Positions 37,351 through 46,158 of a stretch of 64,000 nt of DNA are shown here, piece by piece (position 1 is the stretch's first letter; each line of letters opens with the position of its first letter). The notes under the pieces are model-generated. The model saw only the letters and a list, made by a program, of their open reading frames with translations, made no database searches and had not been told where the DNA came from. This DNA is from Mycolicibacterium xanthum (GTDB lineage Bacteria; Actinomycetota; Actinomycetes; Mycobacteriales; Mycobacteriaceae). The stretch is from positions 96,262 to 160,261 of the forward strand of contig NZ_JAIFZS010000025.1 of the NCBI RefSeq assembly GCF_019710635.1, in the 5' to 3' direction. A program made the translations under genes and the position numbers.

Positions 37351-38055
37351 ATGGCCAAGCTGGATTACGACACCCTCAACTCCACCATCCGCTACCTGAT
37401 GTTCTCCGTGTTCGCCGTCCGCCAGGGCGCGCTGGGCTACGACGAGGACGCGCGTGCGGCCGTCGTCGACGAGACCGCGACGTTCCTCAAGCATCAGGAG
37501 GACAACGGGGTGGTCGTGCGCGGGCTCTACGACGTCGCCGGTATGCGTGCCGACGCCGACTTCATGATGTGGACCCACGCGGAGAGCGTGGAAGCGCTGC
37601 AGGCGACCTACGCGGACTTCCGTCGCACCACGGCGCTGGGCCGGGCCTCGACGCCGGTCTGGAGCAGCGTGGCGTTGCACCGCCCCGCCGAGTTCAACAA
37701 GAGTCACATCCCGGCGTTCCTGGCCGGCGAGGATCCGGGTGCCTACATCTGCGTGTACCCGTTCGTCCGGTCGCTGGACTGGTACCTGCTGCCCGACGAC
37801 GAGCGCAGGCGCATGCTCGCCGAGCACGGCATGGCCGCGCGCGACTACAAGGATGTCCGTGCCAACACCGTGCCGGCGTTCGCGCTGGGGGACTACGAAT
37901 GGTTGCTGGCGTTCGAGGCCCCGGAACTGCACCGCATCGTCGATCTGATGCGCGACCTGCGCGCGACCGACGCCCGTCGGCACGTCCGCGAGGAGACCCC
38001 GTTCTTCACCGGGCCGCGGGTGTCCGTCGAGCAGCTCGTCTCCGCGCTACCGTAG
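37351..38055 (+). CDS. chdC: Coproheme decarboxylase (HemQ)
   Basis: 234 residues, 4 bases after hemY. It converts iron-coproporphyrin III to heme b by two oxidative decarboxylations. The catalytic Tyr136 lies in [12 protein letters not shown] and the heme-ligand His159 in EHGMAARDY. The family is related to chlorite dismutase but lacks its distal Arg. Last gene of the heme operon. Confidence 0.94.
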   Translation: MAKLDYDTLNSTIRYLMFSVFAVRQGALGYDEDARAAVVDETATFLKHQEDNGVVVRGLYDVAGMRADADFMMWTHAESVEALQATYADFRRTTALGRASTPVWSSVALHRPAEFNKSHIPAFLAGEDPGAYICVYPFVRSLDWYLLPDDERRRMLAEHGMAARDYKDVRANTVPAFALGDYEWLLAFEAPELHRIVDLMRDLRATDARRHVREETPFFTGPRVSVEQLVSALP

Positions 38056-38131
38056 GAACCTTTCCGGCGGCGGCCGGGGGAGTCGAGAATGCCGAGGCCG
38101 CAGGCGAATTGCCGAAGCGCCCGGCCCGCTC

Positions 38132-38560
38132 CTAGGCCTCGGCCGGGACGAGCCGCAGCGAGATCGAGTTGATGCAGTAGCGCTGATCGGTCGGCGTCGG
38201 GTAGCCCTCGCCCTCGAAGACATGGCCCAGGTGGCTGTGGCAGTTGGCGCACAGCACCTCGACGCGGCGCATGCCCAGCGAGTCGTCGGTACGCAGGATC
38301 ACCGCATCGGAGTCGGCCGGATCGAAGAAAGACGGCCAGCCGCAGTGGGATTCGAACTTCTCGCTGCTGCGGAACAGTTCCGCACCGCAGGCGCGGCACT
38401 GGTACACGCCCTCGGCCTTGGTGTTGGTGTATTCGCCGGTGAACGGTCGTTCGGTACCCGCCCGGCGCAGCACCGCGAACTCCTGCGGGCTGAGTCGCCG
38501 GCGCCACTCGTCGTCGCTGAGGACCAGTTGCGGGCCGGACTCCGGACCTGTCGCTGCCAT
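38132..38560 (-). CDS. msrB: Peptide-methionine (R)-S-oxide reductase
   Basis: 142 residues. It repairs Met-R-sulfoxide. Two CxxC zinc pairs are visible (CRAC and CANC), along with HCGWPSFF and the catalytic Cys in RYCINSISLR. No selenocysteine. It is convergent with chdC and lies just downstream of aftC on the same strand (10-base gap). Confidence 0.96.
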   Translation of the reverse strand: MAATGPESGPQLVLSDDEWRRRLSPQEFAVLRRAGTERPFTGEYTNTKAEGVYQCRACGAELFRSSEKFESHCGWPSFFDPADSDAVILRTDDSLGMRRVEVLCANCHSHLGHVFEGEGYPTPTDQRYCINSISLRLVPAEA

Positions 38561-38570
38561 GGCTGTCAGG

Positions 38571-39848
38571 CTACCCGCCGGCGGCGGATGCGGGGGTGGC
38601 GTCCTTCGGTGCGGCCGTGAGCCAGAGCGGATCGATGCCGTCGTCGAGCCGACCGTCCTTGCGGGCGTCCAGATAGCGGAACAGCAGTACGCAGAACACC
38701 ACGATCAACATCAGCGACCAGCCGTAGGTGATCTTGAGGTATTCCATCGCACGCCCGGTCGTCGGCAGCTGCCACAACAGGAACCGGTCCATGGTCAGGA
38801 AACCGTAGGCCGCCAGCCAGGCCACCCAGTTGCGGATCACCGAGTTCGGCAGTACCACCGTCATCAGGAACGGGAACAGTGCGATCGAGTAGTAGCCCTG
38901 GCCCAGCGAGAGCACCAACCACGAGGTCAGCAGCAACACACCCGAGGACGTCAGCATCCAGAAGAACGGGTCGCGGGTCCGGTAGTAGCGATACAACAGC
39001 CACAGCGCTGCCACGCCGAGAGCGGCGAAGGCGATGCGCAGCAACATGATCAGCCACATCGGCAGGCCGTAGTAGATGCCGTTGCCCAGGATCGAGCTGT
39101 TGAAGTAGTCGCGGGTGGAGAAGATGTAGGGCACCGTGCGGGTGATGAACCCCATCGGGTCGTTGATCAGCGGCCACGCCGCGAGGTTGAAGACCACCGG
39201 CACGATGAACGCTGCCGCCAGCGCCCGCCACTGCCTGCTGACCAGCGGGAGCAGAAGTAGCGGCGCCAGAAGGGGTTTGACCACCAGGGTGAGCCCGATG
39301 GACACCCCCGCCAGCCACTCGCTGTTGCGGTTGCCGTCCAGCAGCCACCGGAAGAACAGCACCTCCAGCAGCAGGATCACGCCGTTGACGTTGCCGAAGA
39401 TCAGCGTGTTGGACACGCTCTCGGTGCAGAACATCGCCAGCAGCAGCGCCGGTGCGGCCACCGAGGACAGCGTGAACCCGAACAGCCGCAACAGGAAGTA
39501 GCCCGCGAGCACGACGGCCAGCGCGTTGAAGAAGATGAACCAGTTGCGCGAGGCCACCTCGGGCAGATAGCCGAACGGTGCCATGATCAGCGTGCCGCCC
39601 GGCGGATAGAGATAGTGCGGATCCACCTGGGTGAAGTTCTCGTCGTAGATGTCCAGGCCGAGCTTGAAGCGCACGGCCGCCCGGTAGACCGGCGCGAAGT
39701 CGTCGGTGATGTACCGGTTCAACACCAGCACATAGCTGCGGTGGAAGACCGTCAGGATCGCCAGGGGCCACAGCACCGACCGCAGGACCGTCGCGGTGGT
39801 CGGTGCAGACGTGCGAGGCCGGAAGGCCGCCAGAACAAGATCACGCAC
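38571..39848 (-). CDS. aftC: Alpha-(1-3)-arabinofuranosyltransferase AftC
   Basis: 425 residues from GTG 39848. Multi-pass GT-C glycosyltransferase with about ten membrane helices; the first outer loop holds the acidic RYITDDFAPVYRAA motif expected for decaprenyl-phospho-arabinose use. AftC makes the branching alpha-1,3 linkages in arabinogalactan and lipoarabinomannan. Position between msrB and the secreted hydrolase gene agrees with M. tuberculosis Rv2673. The cytoplasmic tail is short. Confidence 0.92.
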   Translation of the reverse strand: MRDLVLAAFRPRTSAPTTATVLRSVLWPLAILTVFHRSYVLVLNRYITDDFAPVYRAAVRFKLGLDIYDENFTQVDPHYLYPPGGTLIMAPFGYLPEVASRNWFIFFNALAVVLAGYFLLRLFGFTLSSVAAPALLLAMFCTESVSNTLIFGNVNGVILLLEVLFFRWLLDGNRNSEWLAGVSIGLTLVVKPLLAPLLLLPLVSRQWRALAAAFIVPVVFNLAAWPLINDPMGFITRTVPYIFSTRDYFNSSILGNGIYYGLPMWLIMLLRIAFAALGVAALWLLYRYYRTRDPFFWMLTSSGVLLLTSWLVLSLGQGYYSIALFPFLMTVVLPNSVIRNWVAWLAAYGFLTMDRFLLWQLPTTGRAMEYLKITYGWSLMLIVVFCVLLFRYLDARKDGRLDDGIDPLWLTAAPKDATPASAAGG

Positions 39849-39883
39849 GTGCGCACCGTACACCGACGCCGGTGGCGGGCATG

Positions 39884-41485
39884 TCAGGCCGGGCAGTACG
39901 TGTCGGTCTCGGGCACCTCGCCGGATTCCAGGTAGCCGATCACCGGCGGCAGCGCACAGGGCGAGAAGATCGACGCGCCGTGCCCGACGCCCTGCCAGAT
40001 CACCCGGCGGTTCGACGAGCCCGCGTTGATCGCGGTCGCCGCGACCGCCGCGACGCCCTCGTTGCCCACGATCGGGTCGTTCTGCACACCGAGCAGCAGG
40101 GTCGGGATCTTCAGGTCGCTGGGGTCCTTGGGCGTGCTGCCGCTGGGCCAGTTCAGGCACTTGACCATGTCCAGCGCGCCGACGGTGCCGAACTGGGGGT
40201 ACATCTTGCCCCAGGCCACGACGAGTTCCCGGACCCGGTCGGGGGTCGGCCGGTTGAGGGCGTCGCTGCAGGCGTTGACGAACTGGCCGTCGGTCTGGCG
40301 CAGCGACTCGGCCTGGTTGATCAGGTTGTTCAGCCGGCTGGTGTCCCCGGAGCGGGCGTCGGCGACCGCCAGCGCGAGATCGGTCACGGCGTCGACCCGG
40401 CTGCCGCGCGGATAGGCCAGTGCGGTGGAGATGGCGTCGGCGACGGCGGCCACCGAGGCGCCGCCGGGCCCGCGGCCCGCCCGTGCCGCGTCCAGCAGCG
40501 CGCCGACCGCGTCCTTGGGGTCCGAGCCCAGCGGACAGTTCGCCGCCACGCACTGGGTGGCCCACGCGTCCAGCGCGGCCTGCTCGCCCTTGACGCGCTG
40601 CTCGGTGGCGGCCTCCGCGCCGATGCCGAGCGGCAGCGGCGAGTCCAGCACCAGCCTGGCCACCTTGCTCGGGTGGGAACCGGCGTAGGCCAGTGCCACC
40701 TGCGCGCCGTTGCCGACCCCGAGCAGGGCCAGTGCCGGGACGTCCCAGGTGGTGCGGAGCCGCTCGAGGTCCTCGGCGGCGTGCGCGTTGTCGTAGGCGG
40801 AGTCGCCGGGGGCGATGGTGTCGGTGCAGTTGGTGGTGGCCGTCATCGTGATGGCGCCGAGGTTGGCCACCGGGTCGTCGCCGGACTGGAACTGGGCCTG
40901 GTCGAACATCTCCTGCCGGTCGTAGACGTCGCGGCAGTTCAGCGCGCCGGACATGCCGATGCCACGCCGGTCCACCGACACGACGGGGTGCTGTTTGAGC
41001 ACGTCGGCGCCGGATCGGGACAACCACACCGGCAGCTGAACCGACGACGGGAGATCCGAGCCGGTCGTCATCACCAGCGGCCCCGCATCGGCGGGGGTGT
41101 CGGCCGACCGCGCCCGGACCACCCCGATGCCCACGGTCCCGCTGGCCCCGCTGATCGGGTCGAGGTCGGCGTCGTAGCTGGCGCAGTCGAGGCTGACGCC
41201 GGGCACCGGGTCGACGCCGGCGCCGGTGAACACCCGTGATGTGCAGTCCCGCCAGGACAGGTCGTTCTTCGGGGCCTCCACCGGCGGCGGACCGGCGGGA
41301 GCCTCGGTGGTCTGTGGCTCGCCCTGCGGGCCCGCGCCGGCGTCGGTGGCGTAGCGGGGGTTGGCGGCCAGCCCGGGTGCGCAACCCGCGACCAGCACGG
41401 ACAGCACGACGGCCGCCACGACACGCACGCGAGGCGCGGTGCGGCCGCCCCACCCGGGTCCCGGCGCCGGACGCAGATCACGCAT
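39884..41485 (-). CDS. Lipoprotein of the alpha/beta hydrolase (TAP-like) family (Rv2672-like)
   Basis: 533 residues from ATG 41485; a TAGTGT hexamer 7 bases upstream supports this start. A long n-region and a hydrophobic stretch end in VLVAGC, a lipobox. The fold is that of tripeptidyl-aminopeptidase-type hydrolases: VVSVDRRGIGMSG, YDNAHAAEDLERLR, a C-terminal TAP-like part with LLLGVQNDPIV and a catalytic-type His in GVGHGAS. The nucleophile elbow reads GVGNG where GxSxG is expected, so the usual Ser is missing. Annotated elsewhere as a secreted protease; activity is doubtful from this sequence. Confidence 0.85.
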   Translation of the reverse strand: MRDLRPAPGPGWGGRTAPRVRVVAAVVLSVLVAGCAPGLAANPRYATDAGAGPQGEPQTTEAPAGPPPVEAPKNDLSWRDCTSRVFTGAGVDPVPGVSLDCASYDADLDPISGASGTVGIGVVRARSADTPADAGPLVMTTGSDLPSSVQLPVWLSRSGADVLKQHPVVSVDRRGIGMSGALNCRDVYDRQEMFDQAQFQSGDDPVANLGAITMTATTNCTDTIAPGDSAYDNAHAAEDLERLRTTWDVPALALLGVGNGAQVALAYAGSHPSKVARLVLDSPLPLGIGAEAATEQRVKGEQAALDAWATQCVAANCPLGSDPKDAVGALLDAARAGRGPGGASVAAVADAISTALAYPRGSRVDAVTDLALAVADARSGDTSRLNNLINQAESLRQTDGQFVNACSDALNRPTPDRVRELVVAWGKMYPQFGTVGALDMVKCLNWPSGSTPKDPSDLKIPTLLLGVQNDPIVGNEGVAAVAATAINAGSSNRRVIWQGVGHGASIFSPCALPPVIGYLESGEVPETDTYCPA

Positions 41486-41492
41486 GCCGACC

Positions 41493-41498
41493 ACACTA
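41493..41498 (-). promoter_or_regulatory. -10 element, leaderless hydrolase gene
   Basis: TAGTGT on the minus strand, 7 bases before ATG 41485, with no ribosome binding site. Confidence 0.45.
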
Positions 41499-41508
41499 CT
41501 GATCGGTC

Positions 41509-42297
41509 TCAGCCGGTCGTCTCGGTGCGATCCCGGGTGTAGCGCAGGAACAGATAGCCGTCCTCGTCGGTCAGCACCTGCTGCAGGGTCATCGCCGCGC
41601 GGGCCTCGCCGGGACCGCTCACGATGCGCCCCGACTCACCCCCGACCAGCACCGGGGCCAGCGTCAGGCACATCTCGTCGAGCAGGTCGGCCGCGATGAA
41701 CATGGCCAGGATGCCGGGCCCGCCCTCGGTCAGCACCCGGGTGAGGCCCCGGTCGGCGAGTTCGCCGAGCGCCCGCCGGAGGTCGACGGAGTCCCGCTCG
41801 ACCCCGGAGCAGTCGATGACCTCGGCGAGCCCGCCGAGGCGGGAACGGGTGGCGGCAGTCGCTTCTGTGCAGGTCAGCACCAACGGGGCGACCTCGGTGC
41901 GGTGGAACAGTTTGGCCTCGCGGTCCAGTCGGCCGGAGCGGGTGAGCACCGCGATCGGCGGCACCTCGGACTGGCCGCGGCGCCGGCGCTCCTCGCGCTG
42001 GACAGCGGAGAACTGCACTCCCGAGTAGTTCTCCACCCGAGCGGTGGATGCGCCGACGACGATCACGTCGGCGAGCTCACGCAGGGCGGCGAACACCGCG
42101 CGGTCGCCGTCGCCGCCCAGTGCGCCGGATTTGCCGCCGCTGGTGGCGCCGCCGTCGGCGGAGCTGACCATGTTGCCGCGCACCCAGCTGGTGGCGATGC
42201 GGTCGGGGTAGGAGTAGCGCGCGACGAGCTCGCGCCCGGAGATCCGCCCGGCCGAGCCCAACATTGTGAACTGCGTCCCGTCACCCTGCTCGGACAT
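41509..42297 (-). CDS. RibD C-terminal-type reductase (Rv2671-like)
   Basis: 262 residues from ATG 42297. A pyrimidine/dihydrofolate reductase fold is indicated by WVRGNMVSSADGGATSGGKSG near the N-terminus (NADPH and substrate site), VIVVGASTARVENYSG, and VLTEGGPGILAMFIAADLLDE. The M. tuberculosis counterpart shows dihydrofolate reductase activity and causes PAS resistance when overexpressed, though it is named RibD. No deaminase domain is present, so it is not a full riboflavin RibD. Confidence 0.88.
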   Translation of the reverse strand: MSEQGDGTQFTMLGSAGRISGRELVARYSYPDRIATSWVRGNMVSSADGGATSGGKSGALGGDGDRAVFAALRELADVIVVGASTARVENYSGVQFSAVQREERRRRGQSEVPPIAVLTRSGRLDREAKLFHRTEVAPLVLTCTEATAATRSRLGGLAEVIDCSGVERDSVDLRRALGELADRGLTRVLTEGGPGILAMFIAADLLDEMCLTLAPVLVGGESGRIVSGPGEARAAMTLQQVLTDEDGYLFLRYTRDRTETTG

Positions 42298-42319
42298 ACG
42301 AAGAATCACAGCACGCCGT

Positions 42320-42325
42320 TAAGGT
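42320..42325 (+). promoter_or_regulatory. -10 element, leaderless zapE
   Basis: TAAGGT followed by six bases and ATG 42332; no ribosome binding site. Confidence 0.5.
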
Positions 42326-42331
42326 GCCTGC

Positions 42332-43390
42332 ATGCACGGGTCCAGCGATGTCGCCCATCTGGTCGACCGACAGCCCAGCGTCACCCCGGAGCGGTTGATC
42401 GCACAACTGATTCCGCCCCCGACGTTCGCCGAGGTGGGCTTCGACAGCTACCGGCCGGATCCGGCGGAGCCGTCGCAGGCCGCCGCGGTGCAGGCGTGCC
42501 GCCGGTTCTGTGAGCAGGCGCTGCAGCGCCGGGCCGGCAAGAAGAAGCTGTTCGGCAAGCGGGCGGTGCTGCCCGGGGTCGGGGTGTACCTCGACGGCGG
42601 GTTCGGTGTCGGCAAGACCCACCTGCTGGCGTCGTCGTACTACGCCGTCGGGGAGGCCGTCGGGGAGGCGGAATCCAAGCGGGCGTTCGCGACGTTCGGT
42701 GAGCTCACCCAGCTCGCCGGGGTGTTCGGCTTCGTGGAATGCATCGACCTGCTGTCGGACTACGCGCTGGTCTGTATCGACGAGTTCGAGCTCGACGATC
42801 CGGGCAACACCACGCTGATCTCGCGGCTGCTCTCGGCGCTGGTGGAGCGCGGGGTGTCGGTTGCGGCGACGTCCAACACGCTGCCCGAGCAGCTCGGCGA
42901 GGGCCGGTTCGCCGCACAGGACTTCCTGCGCGAGATCCACACCCTGGCCGCGATGTTCACCACGGTGCGCATCGAGGGACCCGACTACCGGCACCGGGGG
43001 CTTCCGCCGGCGCCGGAACCGCCGAGCGACGCCGAGGTGGCCGACCGCGCGGCCCGGGTGGACGGCGCGACGCTGGACGACTTCGACGGACTGTGCGCCC
43101 ATCTGGCCACCATGCACCCGTCGCGCTATCTGACGCTGATCGAAGGGGTGAGCGAGATCTACATCACCGGCGTGCACCCGATCGACGACCAGAACGTGGC
43201 GCTGCGGTTGGTGTCGCTGACCGATCGGCTCTACGACGCCGGGATCCCGGTGGTGGCCTCCGGCGCCAAGCTCGACACGATCTTCAGCGACGAGATGCTG
43301 GCCGGCGGGTTCCGCAAGAAGTACCTGCGGGCGACCTCGCGGCTGCTGGCGCTGACCGCGGCCGGTCAGGCCGGGCGCACCATCACGTAG
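42332..43390 (+). CDS. zapE: AFG1/ZapE-family ATPase
   Basis: 352 residues. Walker A GGFGVGKTHLL, Walker B LVCIDEFELDD, sensor VAATSNTLPEQL, and the late SDRLYDAGIPVV-type segment LTDRLYDAGIPVVASG are characteristic. In E. coli ZapE acts at the division site; in mitochondria Afg1 works in quality control. Its mycobacterial role is unknown. The 3' end overlaps the convergent acetyltransferase gene by 25 bases. Confidence 0.9.
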   Translation: MHGSSDVAHLVDRQPSVTPERLIAQLIPPPTFAEVGFDSYRPDPAEPSQAAAVQACRRFCEQALQRRAGKKKLFGKRAVLPGVGVYLDGGFGVGKTHLLASSYYAVGEAVGEAESKRAFATFGELTQLAGVFGFVECIDLLSDYALVCIDEFELDDPGNTTLISRLLSALVERGVSVAATSNTLPEQLGEGRFAAQDFLREIHTLAAMFTTVRIEGPDYRHRGLPPAPEPPSDAEVADRAARVDGATLDDFDGLCAHLATMHPSRYLTLIEGVSEIYITGVHPIDDQNVALRLVSLTDRLYDAGIPVVASGAKLDTIFSDEMLAGGFRKKYLRATSRLLALTAAGQAGRTIT

Positions 43391-43896
43391 TCCTGCTCGA
43401 TCTCGCTGCCGAGCCGGAACGTCTTGGTGCCGGCGACGGTGAAGCCGTGCTTGGCGTAGAACCGCTGGGCGCGCCGGTTCTGCTGGTTGACGCCGAGCCA
43501 CACGCACGCCGCGCCCGTCCTCGCCGCGTGGGCGAGCGCGCCGCGCATCAGGGCCGCGGACGCGCCGGCGCCGTGCGCCTCCGGCAGCACGTACATCTTC
43601 GACAGCTCGACGGCCGGGCGGTCGACCACCGCGCGCACCACGTCCGGGTCGTCGGGGACGCCGCGGATCATCATGGCGTAGCCGATGATTCGGCCGTCTT
43701 CGGTGGCGACGAGCACGTCTCGGTCGGGGTCGGCGAGGTACTCGGTGAAGCGGGCGTCCGACAGGTTCTCGGCGATGAACGCGCCGATGTCCTCGGCGGT
43801 GGATGTCGGTGGACAGGCCAGCGGGAAGGTGGCCGCGGCGACGTCGGCCAGTTCGGCGGACTGGCTCGGGCCGGCCGCGCTGATCTGCGGGGTCAA
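43366..43896 (-). CDS. GNAT family N-acetyltransferase (Rv2669-like)
   Basis: 176 residues from TTG 43896. Acetyl-CoA site: ELSKMYVLPEAHGAGASAAL (Q/R-x2-G-x-G/A variant), then GVNQQNRRAQRFYAKHGF. The substrate is unknown; small-molecule amine or protein N-terminal acetylation are both possible. It starts 4 bases after the stop of a 26-residue ORF that has the better ribosome site, so translation is probably coupled. Confidence 0.88.
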   Translation of the reverse strand: MTPQISAAGPSQSAELADVAAATFPLACPPTSTAEDIGAFIAENLSDARFTEYLADPDRDVLVATEDGRIIGYAMMIRGVPDDPDVVRAVVDRPAVELSKMYVLPEAHGAGASAALMRGALAHAARTGAACVWLGVNQQNRRAQRFYAKHGFTVAGTKTFRLGSEIEQDYVMVRPA

Positions 43897-43900
43897 GGCG

Positions 43901-43981
43901 TCAGGTCGCGTTCCACTGTGTCAGGCGGACGCCATTGAGAACGGCCGTGGTGGCGATCGGCGCCACGAGCCGGCGACGCAT
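43901..43981 (-). CDS. 26-residue ORF upstream of the acetyltransferase gene
   Basis: ATG 43981 is preceded by GGGAGGGCTCTGAC, a strong ribosome binding site. It encodes MRRRLVAPIATTAVLNGVRL followed by six more residues. The weak TTG start of the acetyltransferase lies 4 bases downstream and has no site of its own. The peptide is basic then hydrophobic, like a tiny membrane or leader peptide. Supported by the ribosome site only. Confidence 0.5.
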   Translation of the reverse strand: MRRRLVAPIATTAVLNGVRLTQWNAT

Positions 43982-44113
43982 GTCAGAGCCCTCCCTCGAC
44001 GGCTTTCCTCGACGTCCCCCGTCGACGTCCCTTCCGGACGTGCTTCGGATGATCGCACACCCGGCGCAGGGGGTTCACCGGCTCTGCCGGTCGGTGGGTT
44101 GCCGAGCCGTCGA

Positions 44114-44536
44114 TCAGACGGGCGTGAACCCCGCGCTGGTGAGGATGCCGGGTTGCCACCCCTGGGCGCCGAGGCACAGCAGGGGACGGCCGTCCGGCGC
44201 CTGTGCGGCGGCCTGCGGTTGCGGGCACGGGCTGCCGATGTCCTGAACGCCGTGCAACTCGTAGGCCGCCTGCCAGAACCCGGTGTAGATCGGTGGCCAC
44301 TGATTGGGGATCCACCGGCACTGCAGCGCCTCGCCGCCCGGTCCGCGGCCGAACGTGAACCGGCCCATGTTGGTGCACGGTCCGGAGAGGTGGGCGTCGT
44401 AATTCATGCCCGGTACGTCGGTCGAGTAGTGGCCGGGGTCATCGGGGAATATCGGGCCCGGCTGAGCGATCGCGGCAGGGGCGGTGCACAGGGCGGTGGC
44501 GGCGATCGCGCCGGCTGCGAGCGTCTGGCGAATCAT
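44114..44536 (-). CDS. Small secreted protein, unknown function
   Basis: 140 residues with a signal peptide (1-24, cleavage near AIAQP). The mature protein is Pro/Gly/Trp/Tyr-rich, with Cys pairs (GPCTNMG, ALQCRW, GSPCPQP, LLCLG) suggesting two disulfides. YDAHLSGPC and FTFGRGPGGEALQC recall small secreted mycobacterial proteins of unknown role. Alone on the minus strand downstream of a strong hairpin. Confidence 0.75.
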   Translation of the reverse strand: MIRQTLAAGAIAATALCTAPAAIAQPGPIFPDDPGHYSTDVPGMNYDAHLSGPCTNMGRFTFGRGPGGEALQCRWIPNQWPPIYTGFWQAAYELHGVQDIGSPCPQPQAAAQAPDGRPLLCLGAQGWQPGILTSAGFTPV

Positions 44537-44640
44537 GTGTCATCCCCGCGTCGTCGAATGCGTGCCGGTACACCGCGAACATTAGCGGCCGGGCTGTGAC
44601 CGCCGCGAGCTTTCGGGACGGTAGGGACGGTAGGAAAGAT

Positions 44641-44679
44641 CTCGGCCCGCCACCCAGGGGGGGTTGGTGGCGGGCCGAG
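44641..44679. terminator. Strong 14-bp stem hairpin
   Basis: CTCGGCCCGCCACC and GGTGGCGGGCCGAG form a perfect 14-bp stem with an 11-base loop (44655-44665). It lies between two leftward genes, 116 bases after the stop of the three-helix protein gene, and acts best as its terminator. No T tract. Confidence 0.75.
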
Positions 44680-44795
44680 CGTATCGGGGGATGTCTTGCA
44701 CCTTTGAAGTTATGGGGACTTCCTGAGAGGAACCTGATAGTCGCTTAGGTCTGCGCTTCGAAACCGGACACGGTTGGATTGCGCCGGCGTGGCGC

Positions 44796-45014
44796 TCAGG
44801 TGGAGAAGACCAGGGCCGAGGTGCGCCGGGACAGTTCGGTGCGGGCACGCCGTTCGACGAACAGTGGCACGAACTCACGGACAGGGCTGTCGGTGAATCG
44901 GGTGAGCGCGGCGCGCACGACGTGCTCGACCTCGCTGGGCGGTAGGTCGGCGTAGGTATCGGTGAGGGATTCGATGATCTGGCCGATGACCGCCTCTTCA
45001 CTGAAGTCGCGCAT
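44796..45014 (-). CDS. Three-helix-bundle dimerization-type small protein
   Basis: 72 residues from ATG 45014; an in-frame GTG at 45074 would add 20 residues. The pattern of helices (IGQIIESLTDTYADLPPSEV, HVVRAALTRF, SPVREFVPLFVERRAR) resembles the small domain that precedes arsenate-reductase-like proteins in Actinobacteria. Probably a cytoplasmic dimer; function unknown. Divergent from the 91-residue gene. Confidence 0.65.
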   Translation of the reverse strand: MRDFSEEAVIGQIIESLTDTYADLPPSEVEHVVRAALTRFTDSPVREFVPLFVERRARTELSRRTSALVFST

Positions 45015-45100
45015 GCACCAAGCGTGGGGCCAATCTTTACACCCGTCAAATTCTGCGGGTAAGGCCTTCGTCACAGCTGGCGGTACCTGGCTGAACGCGT

Positions 45101-45106
45101 TAATTT
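45101..45106 (+). promoter_or_regulatory. -10 element, leaderless 91-residue gene
   Basis: TAATTT followed by six bases and ATG 45113. No ribosome binding site. Confidence 0.5.
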
Positions 45107-45112
45107 TCTCCG

Positions 45113-45388
45113 ATGACCGCGAACGAGCACGCCTCGGCGGCGGCCGATGCGATGCAGGCCGACTACTTCCGGGGCTTGCTGGCGACGCTGCGGTCGGAGC
45201 TCGAGGCCGACCTCGCCAAACAGGTCAAGCGGCTGACCGTGTCGATGACGGCCGGCGATATGAGCGCGGTCAGCGTGCTGCGGCGTTCCATCCGTAGCGG
45301 TGAGGGCGACCTCCGCGCGATCGGTCGCATGGTCGAGGCGCTCAACGGTCGCTTCCCCGGCGATCACGCGGACCGCAAACTGGGGTGA
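45113..45388 (+). CDS. Small helical protein, unknown function
   Basis: 91 residues, predicted almost wholly helical and charged (FRGLLATLRSELEADLAKQ, VSVLRRSIRSGEGDLRAIG). No membrane segment or cysteine. The start is supported by a leaderless promoter. No family recognised. A hydrolase gene follows 65 bases downstream. Confidence 0.7.
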   Translation: MTANEHASAAADAMQADYFRGLLATLRSELEADLAKQVKRLTVSMTAGDMSAVSVLRRSIRSGEGDLRAIGRMVEALNGRFPGDHADRKLG

Positions 45389-45453
45389 GGGCCGGGCCGG
45401 CAGACCGGCCCGTCGCCGCCCCCGCCGGGCTTATTCTCGGGTGGGGAGGCGAT

Positions 45454-46134
45454 ATGGACACGTCAGCTCGGCGCACGCCGCCGGTCCGCGACGAAGAGGT
45501 CGAGATCGCAGTGGGGGCGGTGCGCGTCGCCGGCCACCTGACGATCCCGCCACGGCCCAGGGGTGTGGTGGTGTTCGCCCACGGCAGCGGGAGCAGCAGG
45601 TTCAGCGCGCGCAACATCTTCGTCGCCGACGTGCTCAACGAGGCCGGCTTCGCCACCCTGCTGTTCGACCTGCTGACGCCCGCGGAGGAAGCCAACCGCG
45701 CCAACGTCTTCGACATCGCGTTGCTGGCGCGCCGGTTGGTCGGCGTCGTCGGGTGGCTGGCCGGCCAGGCCGACACCGCGGCGTTGCCGGTCGGGTTGTT
45801 CGGGGCGAGCACCGGCGCCGGTGCGGCGCTGCGCGCGGCCGCCGATCCGGGAGTCGACGTCAAGGCCGTGGTTTCGCGGGGCGGCAGGCCCGACCTCGCG
45901 GGTGAGTGGCTCGCCCGGGTCGACGCACCGACCCTGCTGATCGTCGGCGGCCGCGACGAGGTGGTGCTCGGGCTGAACCGGCAAGCCCAGCAGGCGATTC
46001 GGGTCGAGTGCCAGATCCGGGTGATCCCCGGTGCCACCCATCTGTTCGAGGAGCCGGGTGCGCTGGAGATCGTGGCGGAACTGGCCCGCGACTGGTTCCT
46101 GACGCATCTCGCGGCGGGCCGGGCCCAGGGCTGA
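45454..46134 (+). CDS. Dienelactone hydrolase-like alpha/beta hydrolase
   Basis: 226 residues, GGGGAGGCGAT before ATG 45454. VVVFAHGSGSSRFSARN is the oxyanion loop, GLFGASTGAGAALRAA the nucleophile elbow (Ser in G-A-S-T-G), LLIVGGRDEVVLGLN the acid and GATHLFEEPG the His. The substrate is unknown. In many bacteria this type is fused or linked to phosphoribosyltransferases; none is present here. Confidence 0.85.
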   Translation: MDTSARRTPPVRDEEVEIAVGAVRVAGHLTIPPRPRGVVVFAHGSGSSRFSARNIFVADVLNEAGFATLLFDLLTPAEEANRANVFDIALLARRLVGVVGWLAGQADTAALPVGLFGASTGAGAALRAAADPGVDVKAVVSRGGRPDLAGEWLARVDAPTLLIVGGRDEVVLGLNRQAQQAIRVECQIRVIPGATHLFEEPGALEIVAELARDWFLTHLAAGRAQG

Positions 46135-46158
46135 ACCGGCGCCGGGCCCGCTCTGCTG

